Assembly: GCF_001570525.1 (NCBI RefSeq)
Contig: NZ_BBXC01000009.1
Location: forward strand, 596,168-660,167
Direction of reading: 5' to 3'
Length of the DNA stretch: 64,000 bases
From: Herbidospora sakaeratensis
GTDB taxonomy: Bacteria > Actinomycetota > Actinomycetes > Streptosporangiales > Streptosporangiaceae
Each line of letters begins with the position of its first letter. The stretch's first letter is position 1. This document shows, in pieces, positions 6,160-15,581 of this stretch. The notes beneath the pieces were generated by a model. It worked only from the letters and a program-made list of their open reading frames with translations. It searched no databases and had not been told where the DNA came from. A program made the position numbers and the translations under genes.

Positions 6160-8103
6160 ATGTCGGGAGATCTTGAGGACGCGATACGAGCCTTCGAACG
6201 CCACCTCCGGGTCGAACGCGGCCTGGCGGCCAACACGGTACGGGCTTACACGGGCGACATGGCGTCCCTGGCCGAACACCTCATCGACGCGGGCGTCGAC
6301 CGAGTGGAACTGATCGACGTGGGCGTGCTTCGGGACTGGCTGGGGGAGCAACACGAAACCGGCAAGTCCCGGGCGACCCTGGCCCGGCGCACGGCCTGTG
6401 TCCGTTCTTTCACGGCGTTCTGCCACAGGGCGGGGTGGCTCTCTTCCGATCCGGGCCTCCTGCTCGGCACGGCCCGGGCCAAGCGGACTCTGCCGAAGGT
6501 GCTCGACCAGGCTGAGGCGATCCGGATGCTGGACCTCAGGAGACCTGGTGCAGCTCTGTCTGGCGGAGATTCGGCCGGCAGGGGTCTTCCAGGCCCAGGT
6601 CTGTCCGGCAGAGATCTCTCCGACGAAGGTCTCTCTGGTAGAGGAAAGGCGTCAGGTAGTGGCGTGCCTCTAGGTGGCGGCCGTTGGGGTGACACCGGCG
6701 ATCGTCATGGGCGGGTCTTCTATGGGCCGGACCTGAGCAGTTCTGCTGAGGAGGTCGGCAAACCGTCAGTTGACGAGTCGCGCCTCAACGATCCGGCACA
6801 GGCGTCTGGTGATGGCGTGCCTCTAGGCGGCGGCCGTTGGGGAGACACCGGCGATCGTCATGGGCGGGTCTTCTATAGGCCGGACCTGAGCAGTTCTGCT
6901 GAGGAGGTCGGCAAACCATCAGTTGACGAGTCGCGCCTCAGCGATCCAGCTCAGGCGTCTGGTGATGGCGTGCCTTCAGGCCGGGGCCAATGGAGGGCGA
7001 CCGGTGATCGTTACGGTCAGGTCTTCCATGGGCCAGATCCGAGCGGCTTGGTTACTGCGGCCGAGCATCAAAGGGTCGGCCAGCCCTGCCTCAGCAATCC
7101 GGCAGAGGCGTCTGTTGATGGCTTGCCTTCGGTCGGAGGCCCGGGGGAGGAGACCGATGATCGTTACGGTCAGGTCTTGTACGGGCTGGAACCAAGTGGC
7201 TCGGTTTCTACGGCTGGGTATCCAGGGGTCGCCCACCCCCGCATCAGCGATTCAGAGAAGGCGTTTGGCGGTGCCGCGCCTCTAGATGGCGGCCGTCGAG
7301 GGGAGACCGACGATGGTTACGGCCAGGTCTTCGATAGGCCGGATCCGAACTGCTCGGCTGCTGAGGCCGGGGAACCACTGGGCGACGGTCCCCACGATTC
7401 TCGTCGTGGCCACTCCGGATACCGAGATGTCCCGCTTGACTCCGCTGAAGTTCCGCTTGATCCGGATCGTGAAAGCCTGAGCTCGGGTTGGAAGGCTCTT
7501 CGCGATCGAGCACCCGTCGCGGATACCGAGAGGGCGCGGGATCCCGCACACGGGCGAGTGACGGGGCCGGAACCGGCCGAAGACGATCCGCTCACTTTGG
7601 CGAAGGAACTGCGTGACCAGGCTCTGCTTGAGGTGCTCTACGCCACCGGCATCCGGGTCAGTGAACTCTGCGGACTCGACGTGGACGACGTCGATCGGGA
7701 GCGGCGGACCATCCGGGTACTCGGCAAAGGCGGCAGGGAGCGGGTCGTGCCGCTGGGCCTGCCGGCGCTCGATGCGGTGGACGCCTGGCGTGTCCGAGGA
7801 CGGCCCATCCTCGTCTGCGGGCGCTCTGGCCCGGCGCTCTTCCTCGGGGTCAAGGGCGGGCGGATCGATCAGAGCGCGGTCCGGCGGGTCGTGCACGCCC
7901 GCTTGGGCGAAGCGGGCGTGACGGACATGGGTCCGCACGGTCTCCGCCACACGGCGGCCACCCATCTTCTGGAGGGCGGTGCCGATCTCCGCAGCGTGCA
8001 GGAACTACTCGGCCACGCGTCGCTGGGAACCACCCAGATCTACACCCACGTCTCGATCGAGCGCCTGAGGGCCGCCTACCAGCAGGCCCACCCCCGAGCT
8101 TGA
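6160..8103 (+). CDS. xerC: Tyrosine recombinase XerC with a large repeat-containing inter-domain insertion
   Basis: 647 residues against the usual ~300. Residues 1-128 are a normal SAM-like core-binding domain ('[19 protein letters not shown]' near the start, ending '[12 protein letters not shown]'). Residues ~480-647 are a complete catalytic domain with all six active-site residues: Arg in 'ATGIRVSEL', Lys in 'LGKGGRERV', His and Arg in '[11 protein letters not shown]', His in 'LLGHASLG' and Tyr in 'IYTHV'. Between them, where other XerC proteins have a short linker, lie ~340 Gly/Ser/Asp/Arg-rich residues with five 51-residue tandem repeats. XerC with XerD resolves chromosome dimers at dif. 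Position after dprA matches the actinobacterial order. Whether the long linker is tolerated, cleaved or inactivating cannot be told from sequence. Confidence 0.9.
   Translation: MSGDLEDAIRAFERHLRVERGLAANTVRAYTGDMASLAEHLIDAGVDRVELIDVGVLRDWLGEQHETGKSRATLARRTACVRSFTAFCHRAGWLSSDPGLLLGTARAKRTLPKVLDQAEAIRMLDLRRPGAALSGGDSAGRGLPGPGLSGRDLSDEGLSGRGKASGSGVPLGGGRWGDTGDRHGRVFYGPDLSSSAEEVGKPSVDESRLNDPAQASGDGVPLGGGRWGDTGDRHGRVFYRPDLSSSAEEVGKPSVDESRLSDPAQASGDGVPSGRGQWRATGDRYGQVFHGPDPSGLVTAAEHQRVGQPCLSNPAEASVDGLPSVGGPGEETDDRYGQVLYGLEPSGSVSTAGYPGVAHPRISDSEKAFGGAAPLDGGRRGETDDGYGQVFDRPDPNCSAAEAGEPLGDGPHDSRRGHSGYRDVPLDSAEVPLDPDRESLSSGWKALRDRAPVADTERARDPAHGRVTGPEPAEDDPLTLAKELRDQALLEVLYATGIRVSELCGLDVDDVDRERRTIRVLGKGGRERVVPLGLPALDAVDAWRVRGRPILVCGRSGPALFLGVKGGRIDQSAVRRVVHARLGEAGVTDMGPHGLRHTAATHLLEGGADLRSVQELLGHASLGTTQIYTHVSIERLRAAYQQAHPRA
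6655..7419 (+). repeat. Five in-frame 153-bp tandem repeats inside xerC
   Basis: Units start at 6655, 6808, 6961, 7114 and 7267, each exactly 153 bp (51 codons) and without indels. Units 1 and 2 are almost identical; units 3 to 5 diverge progressively but keep anchors such as 'DR(H/Y)G(R/Q)V' and 'GPDPS'. In unit 1 only about 60% of third codon positions are G or C, well below the neighbouring genes. A shorter repeat related to GGTCTNTCNGGNAGAG precedes the array (about 6550-6645). Confidence 0.92.
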
Positions 8104-8904
8104 TCGGGAGATGCTGCCGAAGCATTGATCGTGCAGGTGGACGCAGGCCCAGGGGAAGTCGCGCAGGCCGCACTGGAGGTCGGCCAGACAGTCAGCGCGG
8201 GATGGACCAGGGGGCGGTGCAAACCGGGCAGAGCGCCGAAGGACGAGGTGATCTGGCTGCGCCACCTCGATACCGTCGCGAGACACCTTTGCCCAGTCCG
8301 TCAGATCGGAGGACCGTGTCCGCGAGGGGGAGACTCGCGGGCAAGTGCCTTCGCGCGACTCCAGCGGTGCACTGCGGTTAGACGGCATGCAGCGGTTTGG
8401 CGTAGGTGCCGGTGCAACAGACGCGAAACTGCGGCTGGTTTCGGCCTGTATGGCCTGGGTCGGCGGGTCTTGCCTCGAGTGTCTCCGCTCGCGTTCTGCC
8501 TCGAGTGTTTCTGCTCGAGTGTTTCGCCCGGATTCTCCGCTCTGCTGGTCCCCGAATCGGTCCACGGTTCGGTCGGTCTTGGTTCGGTCGGTCTTGTTGG
8601 ATGTCTCCAGCCGAATTGTCCTCGTCGGGTGCTGCATTCAGGTCCCCAGCCGACTGGTCCCCGATCGGTCGGGTCTCCGCCGGCTGAGCTGCAGTTGGCT
8701 AGCTCCATCCGGCCGATTCGAAACCCTCCTTGCCCTCAAGCGTCGCTATCGCCCGGGCGGCTCTTTGGCGGGCTCGCAAGCAACCCGGCTGGGCTGTGTC
8801 GCCTGGCTCGTCGCCGCCTCGCAGTCACCAAGACCTTGTGGACACGGGCCCGCCCACGCCCTGCGGGCTCAGGGCGATCGCCGTGTGCAAGTGAGCGCAG
8901 CCCA
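8104..8904. other. Gene-free ~800 bp with short tandem repeats
   Basis: No reading frame here looks like a protein; all open frames give low-complexity Arg/Pro/Ser-rich translations. It contains a perfect 15-bp tandem duplication (8566-8580 and 8581-8595) and two related ~26-bp units beginning TGCCTCGAGTGT around 8470-8525. Codon bias is absent. It may be decayed sequence linked to the repeat expansion in xerC. Confidence 0.6.
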
Positions 8905-9384
8905 TCAGTCCTCTGGCAGGGGCAGCAGTCTGACCTGGCCCAAGCCCAGCAAGAGCAGCGGATCCAAATACAGCTCCCCGCTCACCAACCCCCAATGCAG
9001 GCACGTAGCCGGACAGTGCCCCTCAGCCCCGCCCACCGTCCCCAGCACCTCCCCCGCCCGCACCCGCCGCCCCTCCGTAACCAACGCGTCCACCGGCAGA
9101 TACGTAGTCCGCAGCCCGTTGGCGTGTGTCACCGTCACCACCCCCCGCCCCGCCACCCGCCGCGCCACCGTCACGACTCCCTCCCCGGCCGCCAGCACCT
9201 CCTGCCCCGTCACGGCAGGCAGGTCGACCCCGCGATGCCCGGAAAGCCACCGCTCCGCCGGAGGAGCGAACACCCGCACCGGCCGGGACGCCCCGGCCAA
9301 CGGCCACCCCCATTGGGCAGCGATCACGAGTGCCATCGAAGCTGGGAACAACATGGGCCACAGCCTGGCGAAATCGATACGCAC
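8905..9384 (-). CDS. Secreted or membrane-anchored M23 (LytM-like) peptidase domain protein
   Basis: 159 residues from a GTG. An N-terminal hydrophobic helix (~residues 8-30) serves as signal or anchor. The LytM fold follows: 'HRGVDLPA' supplies the first metal His and Asp, and 'CPATCLHWGL' the last His. The first His of the usual HxH is a Cys, as I recall for the short actinobacterial members of this family, so it may bind metal differently or act as a regulator. M23 enzymes cut peptidoglycan cross-bridges. An M23 gene at this place, between xerC and rpsB, also occurs in Streptomyces. Confidence 0.8.
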   Translation of the reverse strand: MRIDFARLWPMLFPASMALVIAAQWGWPLAGASRPVRVFAPPAERWLSGHRGVDLPAVTGQEVLAAGEGVVTVARRVAGRGVVTVTHANGLRTTYLPVDALVTEGRRVRAGEVLGTVGGAEGHCPATCLHWGLVSGELYLDPLLLLGLGQVRLLPLPED

Positions 9385-9404
9385 CGCGATCCGTCGGCGA
9401 CCGC

Positions 9405-9470
9405 TTGTGGAAAACCGTTCGAGGTATGTCCGGATCTGAGGGATCAGCCTGTGGAAGAGCTTGTGGATAA
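9405..9470. promoter_or_regulatory. Cluster of DnaA-box-like 9-mers
   Basis: TGTGGATAA (9462-9470) is a perfect complement of the TTATCCACA DnaA box. TTGTGGAAA (9405-9413) and CTGTGGAAG (9449-9457) are close relatives. All lie in the 98-bp gap between the divergent peptidase and CoA-transferase genes. Confidence 0.4.
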
Positions 9471-9482
9471 CTTGGGGATGCG

Positions 9483-10742
9483 GTGAACGTCATCCATGAC
9501 CTGGGGCGGCTCGTCGGCGTCGACCTCGGCCACGTCACTGTCACCGGCCGTGAGCCGGTCATGCCCTCGCCCTTTCGCATCGGGACCGCCGCAGCGGCCA
9601 GTGTCGGGGCGGCGACGGCCGCCCTCGCCGTCCTGACCGGGCAGCGCGGGCGGGCGGAGGTCGACATGAGGCACGCCGCCGTCGCCTTCCGCAGTGAGCG
9701 GCACTTCCGCATCGACGGGGAGCCGATCCCTTTGTGGGCTCCGCTCAGTGGCGACTACGCCTGCGCCGACGGGCGCGTCAGGATCCACGCCAACTTCGAC
9801 CACCACAGAGACGCGGCGCTGGAAGCTCTCGGGCTGCCTCCGGACGCCACCCGGGAGGAGGTGGGGGAGGCGTGCGGACGACGTACCGGCGAAGAGATCG
9901 AGGACCGGGTCACCCGGGCGGGCGGATGCGCGGCCGCGATGCGTGGCAGGAGCGAATGGGCCGGCCACCCCCAGGGCCGGGCGGTGGCGGCGCGGCCGCT
10001 GATCACGCTCGACAGGCTTCCCGGGCCGCCGCCCCGTCAGCCGGGGATGCGGGTGGTCGATCTGACCAGGGTGATCGCCGGGCCTGTCGCCGGCCGGTTT
10101 CTCGCCTCGCGCGGGGCCGACGTCATGCACGTCTGCGGGCCGGGAATCCCCGAGGTCCCGGGGCTGGTGCTGGAGACGGCGGCGGGCAAACGGTCGTGCC
10201 TCGTCGATCTGCCCGCCGAGGGCGACCGGCTCAGGGAGCTCGTCAGGGGGGCCGACGTCGTCATCCGCGGCTATCGCCCGGGGGCGCTCGACCGGCTCGG
10301 GTTCGGCGTCACCGATCTCGTGGCGCTGCGGCCGGGGCTCGTCGTGGTCGACCTCTCCGCCTATGGTCCGGGGCCGTGGCACGGGAGGCGCGGGTTCGAC
10401 AGTCTCGTGCAGATGTCCACGGGGATCGTGGCCGAATCGGGGGCGCTGCCCTGTCAGGCCCTCGATCACGCCACCGGTTATCTGGCCGCCTTCGCGGCGG
10501 CCGCGGCGCTCGTCCGCCGGGGGCGGGAGGGCGGATCCTGGCACGCCACGCTCTCGCTCGCGGCGACCGCCCACTGGCTCGACTCGCTCGGTCGCGTCCC
10601 TCCCGGCGGGGAGCCCGAGGTGGACGACCTCCTGGAGACCCGCGACGGGTACACCTTCGTCCGGCCGCCCGGTCTCATCGGCGGGCGTCCTCCCACATGG
10701 GCGCCGCCGCCGCTTCCCGGGGAGCACGAGCCCGCCTGGTGA
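9483..10742 (+). CDS. CoA transferase family III (CaiB/BaiF-like)
   Basis: 419 residues from a GTG. The second half starts with the family signature 'MRVVDLTRVIAGPVAGRFLASRGADV' (about residues 185-210), followed by 'GKRSCLVDL', 'ADVVIRGYRPGALDRLGFG' and 'VVVDLSAYGPGPW'. The catalytic aspartate region around 'GFDSLVQMSTGI' is visible. The N-terminal half looks like a degenerate companion domain. Family III enzymes move CoA between acyl-CoA and organic acids; the substrate is unknown. Its last 68 bases overlap the end of the convergent MFS gene. Confidence 0.75.
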   Translation: MNVIHDLGRLVGVDLGHVTVTGREPVMPSPFRIGTAAAASVGAATAALAVLTGQRGRAEVDMRHAAVAFRSERHFRIDGEPIPLWAPLSGDYACADGRVRIHANFDHHRDAALEALGLPPDATREEVGEACGRRTGEEIEDRVTRAGGCAAAMRGRSEWAGHPQGRAVAARPLITLDRLPGPPPRQPGMRVVDLTRVIAGPVAGRFLASRGADVMHVCGPGIPEVPGLVLETAAGKRSCLVDLPAEGDRLRELVRGADVVIRGYRPGALDRLGFGVTDLVALRPGLVVVDLSAYGPGPWHGRRGFDSLVQMSTGIVAESGALPCQALDHATGYLAAFAAAAALVRRGREGGSWHATLSLAATAHWLDSLGRVPPGGEPEVDDLLETRDGYTFVRPPGLIGGRPPTWAPPPLPGEHEPAW

Positions 10743-11952
10743 AGCCCGCCAGCGGCGACAACCACAGGCACGGGATGGTCAGCAGCGCGCCGGCGAAGCA
10801 CACCCACATCGCCGGGCGCAGGCCCAGGAGCTCTCCCGCCACGCCGCCGAGCAGGCCGCCGACACCCAGCGCGCCCTGCGTCAGGAAGTTGATCGACGCG
10901 TTCACCCGGCCGATGAGCTCGGGGGGCGTCTCGCGCAGCGACAACGCGCCCGAGCAGACGCTGAAGCAGACCACGGCCACGCCCACCACGGCCTCGGCCG
11001 TGCCGATCAGCAGCACGCACCACCACACGGGCCCGCTCACGGCCGCCATGACCAGAAAGCCGAGCGGGAAGAACAGCACCGCCCCCAGCAGCACCGGGCC
11101 GCCGCCGAAGCGCCGCGAGAGCTTCGGGGCGGCGAACGCGCCGACGAGCCCTCCCGCGCCGAAGCCGATCATCATGATGCCGACCAGGCCGCCGGGCAGG
11201 CCCAGCACGTGGACGGCGTACAGCACGTAGACCGCCAGCTGGGCCGCCGCGAACAGGTTGACCGTCATCCCGCACAGCGCCAGCGCCCGCAGGACCGGGT
11301 GGCGGACCAGCGCCGACATGCCCTCGGCGATCTCCCGCCGCAGCGACCGCCTCGGGGAGGCCGGGCGGGCCGGCTCCTCGGCGCGGATCGAGCGCAGCAG
11401 CAGGGCCGAGGTCACGAACGTCACGGCGTTCACCAGCAGGGCCAGGGGCGCCGACAACACGCTCACCAGGACGCCCGCCAGGCCGGGGCCGCCGAGCTGG
11501 GCGATGGCGAAGACCGACTGCATGCCGGCGATGGCCTCGGTCCGCTGGGGTTCGGCGACCACGCTGGTCAGGTGGGGCATCGTGAAGTTCCGGAAGGTCA
11601 CGGTGCAGGCGCCGACCACCAGGGCCACGCCGATCAGCCAGGTGACCGTCAGCAGGCCGAGCAGCCAGGCGACGGGGACGGTCGCGACGGCCGTACCGGA
11701 GATCAGTTCGCAGAGCACCAGCACGGGGCGGCGGCGACGGACGCGGTCGGCCCAGACCCCGACGGGGAGGCCCACGAACAGGAACGGGAGCGAGGCGGCG
11801 GCGGTGAGCACGCCCATCTCCAGCGGCGAGGCGGCGAGCAGGGTGACGGCGGTGAGCGGGACGGCCAGCCGGGACACCTCGCTGCCCGTCTCGGTGACGG
11901 CGCGGGCGGACCAGAGGAGGCGGTAGTCGCGCTGACGGCGAAGGGGGATCAT
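10675..11952 (-). CDS. MFS transporter, probable exporter
   Basis: 425 residues with about 12 hydrophobic helices. The loop 'VGVWADRVRRRRPVLVL' near residue 63 is the MFS motif-A equivalent, and the N-terminus 'MIPLRRQRDYRLLWSARAVT' is typical of the MFS_3/enterobactin-exporter-like group in actinomycetes. It is divergent from an ArsR-type regulator, with two operators overlapping its promoter, so it is likely induced by the compound it exports. The C-terminal tail overlaps the convergent CoA-transferase gene by 68 bp. Confidence 0.82.
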   Translation of the reverse strand: MIPLRRQRDYRLLWSARAVTETGSEVSRLAVPLTAVTLLAASPLEMGVLTAAASLPFLFVGLPVGVWADRVRRRRPVLVLCELISGTAVATVPVAWLLGLLTVTWLIGVALVVGACTVTFRNFTMPHLTSVVAEPQRTEAIAGMQSVFAIAQLGGPGLAGVLVSVLSAPLALLVNAVTFVTSALLLRSIRAEEPARPASPRRSLRREIAEGMSALVRHPVLRALALCGMTVNLFAAAQLAVYVLYAVHVLGLPGGLVGIMMIGFGAGGLVGAFAAPKLSRRFGGGPVLLGAVLFFPLGFLVMAAVSGPVWWCVLLIGTAEAVVGVAVVCFSVCSGALSLRETPPELIGRVNASINFLTQGALGVGGLLGGVAGELLGLRPAMWVCFAGALLTIPCLWLSPLAGFTRRARAPREAAAAPMWEDARR

Positions 11953-11955
11953 ATT

Positions 11956-11997
11956 TATGAAAGTACTCTTTCAGAGTTATGAAGGCAATGCTTCATA
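11956..11997. promoter_or_regulatory. Twin ArsR-type operators
   Basis: TATGAAAGTACTCTTTCAGA (11956-11975) and TATGAAGGCAATGCTTCATA (11978-11997) share TATGAA-N8-TTCANA dyads, 22 bp apart (two helical turns). They lie between the divergent MFS and ArsR genes and start 4 bp from the MFS start codon. Confidence 0.7.
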
Positions 11998-12024
11998 TCT
12001 CCCGACGCCCTACCGTGGAGCCCC

Positions 12025-12621
12025 ATGACGAGCCATCGGATGGTCACCGACGACGTCGGGCTGCTGCGCGCGATGGCCCACCCGGCGAGGCTGGCGATCC
12101 TGGGCCGCCTGCAGGAGGAGGGCCCGGCGACGGCCACCGAGTGCGCCGAGATCGCCGGGTTGTCGCCGAGCGCGTGCAGCTACCACCTGCGCACCCTCGC
12201 CAAGCACGGCCTCATCGAGGCGGCCCCCGCGCGCGGCGACGGGCGCGAACGCGTGTGGCGGGCGCTCCAGAAGGGCTGGGGTATGAAAGACCCCGAAAGC
12301 GGCGAACTCACCCCCGAGTTGCTCGCCGCCCAGGGCGCGGTCATCCAGACGGTGCTCGACGAGGCGTCGCGGCGGCTGTCGGAGTATCTGGCCCAGTCGT
12401 CGCGGGAGTCCGCCGACTGGCGGCACGCGACCCGCCTCGCCCACGTGGTGCTCCTGATGGATCCCGACGAGATCCGCGACCTGGCCGGGCGGATCGACGA
12501 GCTCATCGCCCCCTACCGGATCACCGACCGCGACCCCGAGACCACCCCCAACGGCGCCCGCGTGACCGAGTTCCAGCTCCGGCTCTTCCCGCGCGCCCCC
12601 AAGAGGCCGTCACAGGGCTGA
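12025..12621 (+). CDS. ArsR/SmtB-like winged-helix regulator
   Basis: 198 residues. Residues ~8-85 are the ArsR HTH: 'LLRAMAHPARLAILGRLQEE', recognition helix 'LSPSACSYHLRTLAKHGLIE' and wing 'GRERVWRA'. There are no cysteine metal boxes, so it does not look like a metal sensor. The C-terminal ~110 helical residues probably dimerise or bind a ligand, as in ArsR regulators paired with MFS pumps. It most likely represses itself and the divergent transporter through the twin operators. Confidence 0.82.
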   Translation: MTSHRMVTDDVGLLRAMAHPARLAILGRLQEEGPATATECAEIAGLSPSACSYHLRTLAKHGLIEAAPARGDGRERVWRALQKGWGMKDPESGELTPELLAAQGAVIQTVLDEASRRLSEYLAQSSRESADWRHATRLAHVVLLMDPDEIRDLAGRIDELIAPYRITDRDPETTPNGARVTEFQLRLFPRAPKRPSQG

Positions 12622-12727
12622 TCGAGGCGCCATCCCGCCGCGCCGTCTCGGCTCAAGAGCTCTTTCCGTTACGGCTCCGCCCGGCCGGCCACCCGACCGG
12701 CTCCGGCCACCCGGGGTGCGCGGGCAG

Positions 12728-12757
12728 GTCAAGTCGTCCACCGGTTCCGGGTAGACT
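12728..12757 (+). promoter_or_regulatory. Probable rpsB promoter
   Basis: A -35-like GTCAAG (12728-12733) and a -10 TAGACT (12752-12757) are 18 bp apart, about 150 bp upstream of rpsB. No other strong candidate is seen in the gap. Confidence 0.5.
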
Positions 12758-12819
12758 GTCCGGTGGTCTCCATAGCTGAGGCCGAATTCGCACGCCCATT
12801 CACGAAACGTCCTCTCGGT

Positions 12820-12878
12820 CCGCCGGTAAGGCGGCTGGAACGGTTCGGGGCGTCAGGGCGCGGGCCGCCGGCCCGTGC
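12820..12878 (+). promoter_or_regulatory. Structured rpsB leader (two stem-loops)
   Basis: CCGCC/GGCGG (12820-12824 and 12830-12834) and a 9-bp stem (12858-12866 with 12870-12878, one G-U pair) lie in the long 5' leader, just before the GGAGGA ribosome site. S2 autoregulates through its leader in many bacteria. That this is such an element is an inference. Confidence 0.35.
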
Positions 12879-12907
12879 GTATAACCGAGATCGTGGAGGA
12901 CCATTTC

Positions 12908-13804
<897 letters not shown>

Positions 13805-13825
13805 TTCCTTCCCCAAAGCTCTCCC

Positions 13826-13857
13826 GGGTGGGCGTGTCGACCGTGACGCGCCCACCC
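13826..13857 (+). terminator. Stem-loop between rpsB and tsf
   Basis: A 9-bp stem (13826-13834 with 13849-13857) and no T-run. It is likely a partial terminator that lowers tsf relative to rpsB. Confidence 0.5.
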
Positions 13858-13888
13858 GCTCCACGACGAAACCCATGAGGAAATGACA

Positions 13889-14722
13889 ATGGCTTCCGTG
13901 AACATGGCCGATGTCAAGCGGCTTCGCGAGCTGACGGCCGCCGGCATGATGGACTGCAAGAAGGCGCTGGAGGAGTCCGAGGGCGACTTCGACCGCGCGG
14001 TCGAGCTCCTGCGTCTCAAGGGCGCCAAGGACGTCGGCAAGCGCGAGGCCCGCACCGCCTCCAACGGCCTGGTCGCCCTCAAGCAGAACGGCGACTCCGC
14101 CGCGGCCCTGCTCGAGCTCAACTGCGAGACCGACTTCGTCGCCAAGGGCGAGCGCTTCCAGGAGCTGGCCGCCCAGATCGTCGAGTTCGTGCTCGAGACC
14201 AAGCCGGCCGACGTGGCCGAGCTGCTCGACTCCAAGCTCGACGGCAAGACCGTCAAGGAGCACCTCGACGAGGCCAACGCGGCCCTCGGCGAGAAGATCG
14301 AGATCCGTCGTTTCTCCGTGCTCGAAGGCGGCTACATCGGCGCCTACATGCACAAGACCGACCCGCAGCTGCCCCCGGCCGTGGGCGTGCTGGTCCAGCT
14401 CGACTCGGCCAACGCCGAGGTCGCCAAGGACATCGCGCAGCACGCCGCCGCGATGGCGCCGAAGTACCTCGACGCCGACGCCGTGCCCGCCGAGGTCATC
14501 GAGAAGGAGCGCGCGCTCTTCGAGGAGATGACCCGCGAGGAGGGCAAGCCCGAGCCCGCGATCGCCAAGATCGTCGAGGGTCGCGTCAACGGCTGGTACA
14601 AGGACTTCACGCTGCTCCAGCAGGCGTTCGTGAAGGACAACAAGAAGTCGATCAAGAAGTACGCGGACGAGGCCGGCGTCAAGGTCCTGGCCTTCACCCG
14701 CTTCAAGGTCGGCCAGGCATAG
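13889..14722 (+). CDS. tsf: Elongation factor Ts
   Basis: 277 residues. I chose the ATG at 13889 because GAGG (13877-13880) is 8 bases upstream; the ATG at 13883 is too close. The N-terminal UBA-like module has 'DVKRLRELTAAGMMDCKKAL', and the exchange core has 'ELNCETDFVAK' and 'IGAYMH'. EF-Ts recycles GDP from EF-Tu; the TDFVAK motif enters the EF-Tu Mg2+ site. The C-terminal 'LLQQAFVKDNKKSIKKY' matches other actinobacteria. Confidence 0.98.
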   Translation: MASVNMADVKRLRELTAAGMMDCKKALEESEGDFDRAVELLRLKGAKDVGKREARTASNGLVALKQNGDSAAALLELNCETDFVAKGERFQELAAQIVEFVLETKPADVAELLDSKLDGKTVKEHLDEANAALGEKIEIRRFSVLEGGYIGAYMHKTDPQLPPAVGVLVQLDSANAEVAKDIAQHAAAMAPKYLDADAVPAEVIEKERALFEEMTREEGKPEPAIAKIVEGRVNGWYKDFTLLQQAFVKDNKKSIKKYADEAGVKVLAFTRFKVGQA

Positions 14723-14740
14723 TCTGGGGCTGTCACCCGA

Positions 14741-14768
14741 GGTCGTCCCGTAATCATGCGGGACGACC
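14741..14768 (+). terminator. Stem-loop after tsf
   Basis: A perfect 10-bp stem (14741-14750 with 14759-14768) with an 8-base loop. The ATG at 14756 that would lengthen pyrH lies in this loop and is therefore an unlikely start. Confidence 0.6.
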
Positions 14769-14803
14769 TGTTCAGCCCGAAATCCACTGAGGAGGCCGCC
14801 GCC

Positions 14804-15571
14804 GTGCAGGAGAACACCGAACCCGCCCCGGCGGCTTCGTCGTATGACGGGCCGCTGCGCTGGAAGCGGGTCATGCTGAAGCTTTCCGGCGAGGCGTTCG
14901 CCGGTGGAGATTCCCTGGGCATCGACCCGGTCGTCGTGGCCAAGATCGCCGACTCGATCGCGGAGGCGGTGCGCGACGGCGTCCAGGTCTCGGTGGTCGT
15001 CGGCGGCGGCAACATGTTCCGGGGCGCCGCGCTGTCCGAGCGCGGCATGGACCGGGCCCGCGCCGACTACATGGGCATGCTGGGCACCGTCATCAACTGT
15101 CTCGCGCTGCAGGACTTCCTGGAGAAGCGCGGCGTGGAAACGCGCGTGCAGACCGCCATCACGATGCAGCAGGTCGCCGAGCCGTTCCTGCCCCGCCGGG
15201 CGATCCGCCACCTGGAGAAGGGCCGTGTGGTCATCTTCGGGGCCGGGCTGGGCTCGCCCTTCTTCTCCACCGACACCTGCGCCGCCCAGCGCGCGCTGGA
15301 GATCGGCGCGGAGGCCCTGCTCAAGGGCACCCAGGTCGACGGCGTCTACGACGCCGACCCCCGGAAGAACCCCGACGCGGTCCGGTTCGACCGGCTCGAA
15401 TACGGCGAGGTCCTCACGCGCGACCTCGCGGTGATGGACGCCACGGCCATCAGCCTGTGCAAGGACAACGGCCTGCCCATCGTGGTGTTCGAGCTGATGG
15501 GCGAAGGCAACATCCTGCGGGCGGTCCGCGGAGAGAAGATCGGCACGCTGGTGAGTCCGGCAGGGAAATAG
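14804..15571 (+). CDS. pyrH: Uridylate kinase (UMP kinase)
   Basis: 255 residues from the GTG at 14804, set by GAGGAGG eight bases upstream. The amino-acid-kinase fold shows '[13 protein letters not shown]', '[13 protein letters not shown]', '[20 protein letters not shown]', '[18 protein letters not shown]' and '[12 protein letters not shown]'. It phosphorylates UMP to UDP with ATP and is a hexamer allosterically controlled by GTP and UTP in many bacteria. frr follows after 10 bp. Confidence 0.97.
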   Translation: MQENTEPAPAASSYDGPLRWKRVMLKLSGEAFAGGDSLGIDPVVVAKIADSIAEAVRDGVQVSVVVGGGNMFRGAALSERGMDRARADYMGMLGTVINCLALQDFLEKRGVETRVQTAITMQQVAEPFLPRRAIRHLEKGRVVIFGAGLGSPFFSTDTCAAQRALEIGAEALLKGTQVDGVYDADPRKNPDAVRFDRLEYGEVLTRDLAVMDATAISLCKDNGLPIVVFELMGEGNILRAVRGEKIGTLVSPAGK

Positions 15572-15581
15572 GGAGCCAACA

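Noticed and set aside
6655..7419. CRISPR array or intergenic repeat inside xerC
   Set aside because: Units are 153 bp with no repeat-spacer alternation and the reading frame stays open through all of them.
8125..9486. 453-codon plus-strand open frame after xerC
   Set aside because: The translation is low complexity, it runs across the LytM gene on the other strand and has no domain or ribosome site.
14756..14803. Upstream ATG start for pyrH
   Set aside because: The ATG lies in the loop of the tsf terminator; the GTG at 14804 has GAGGAGG at ideal spacing.
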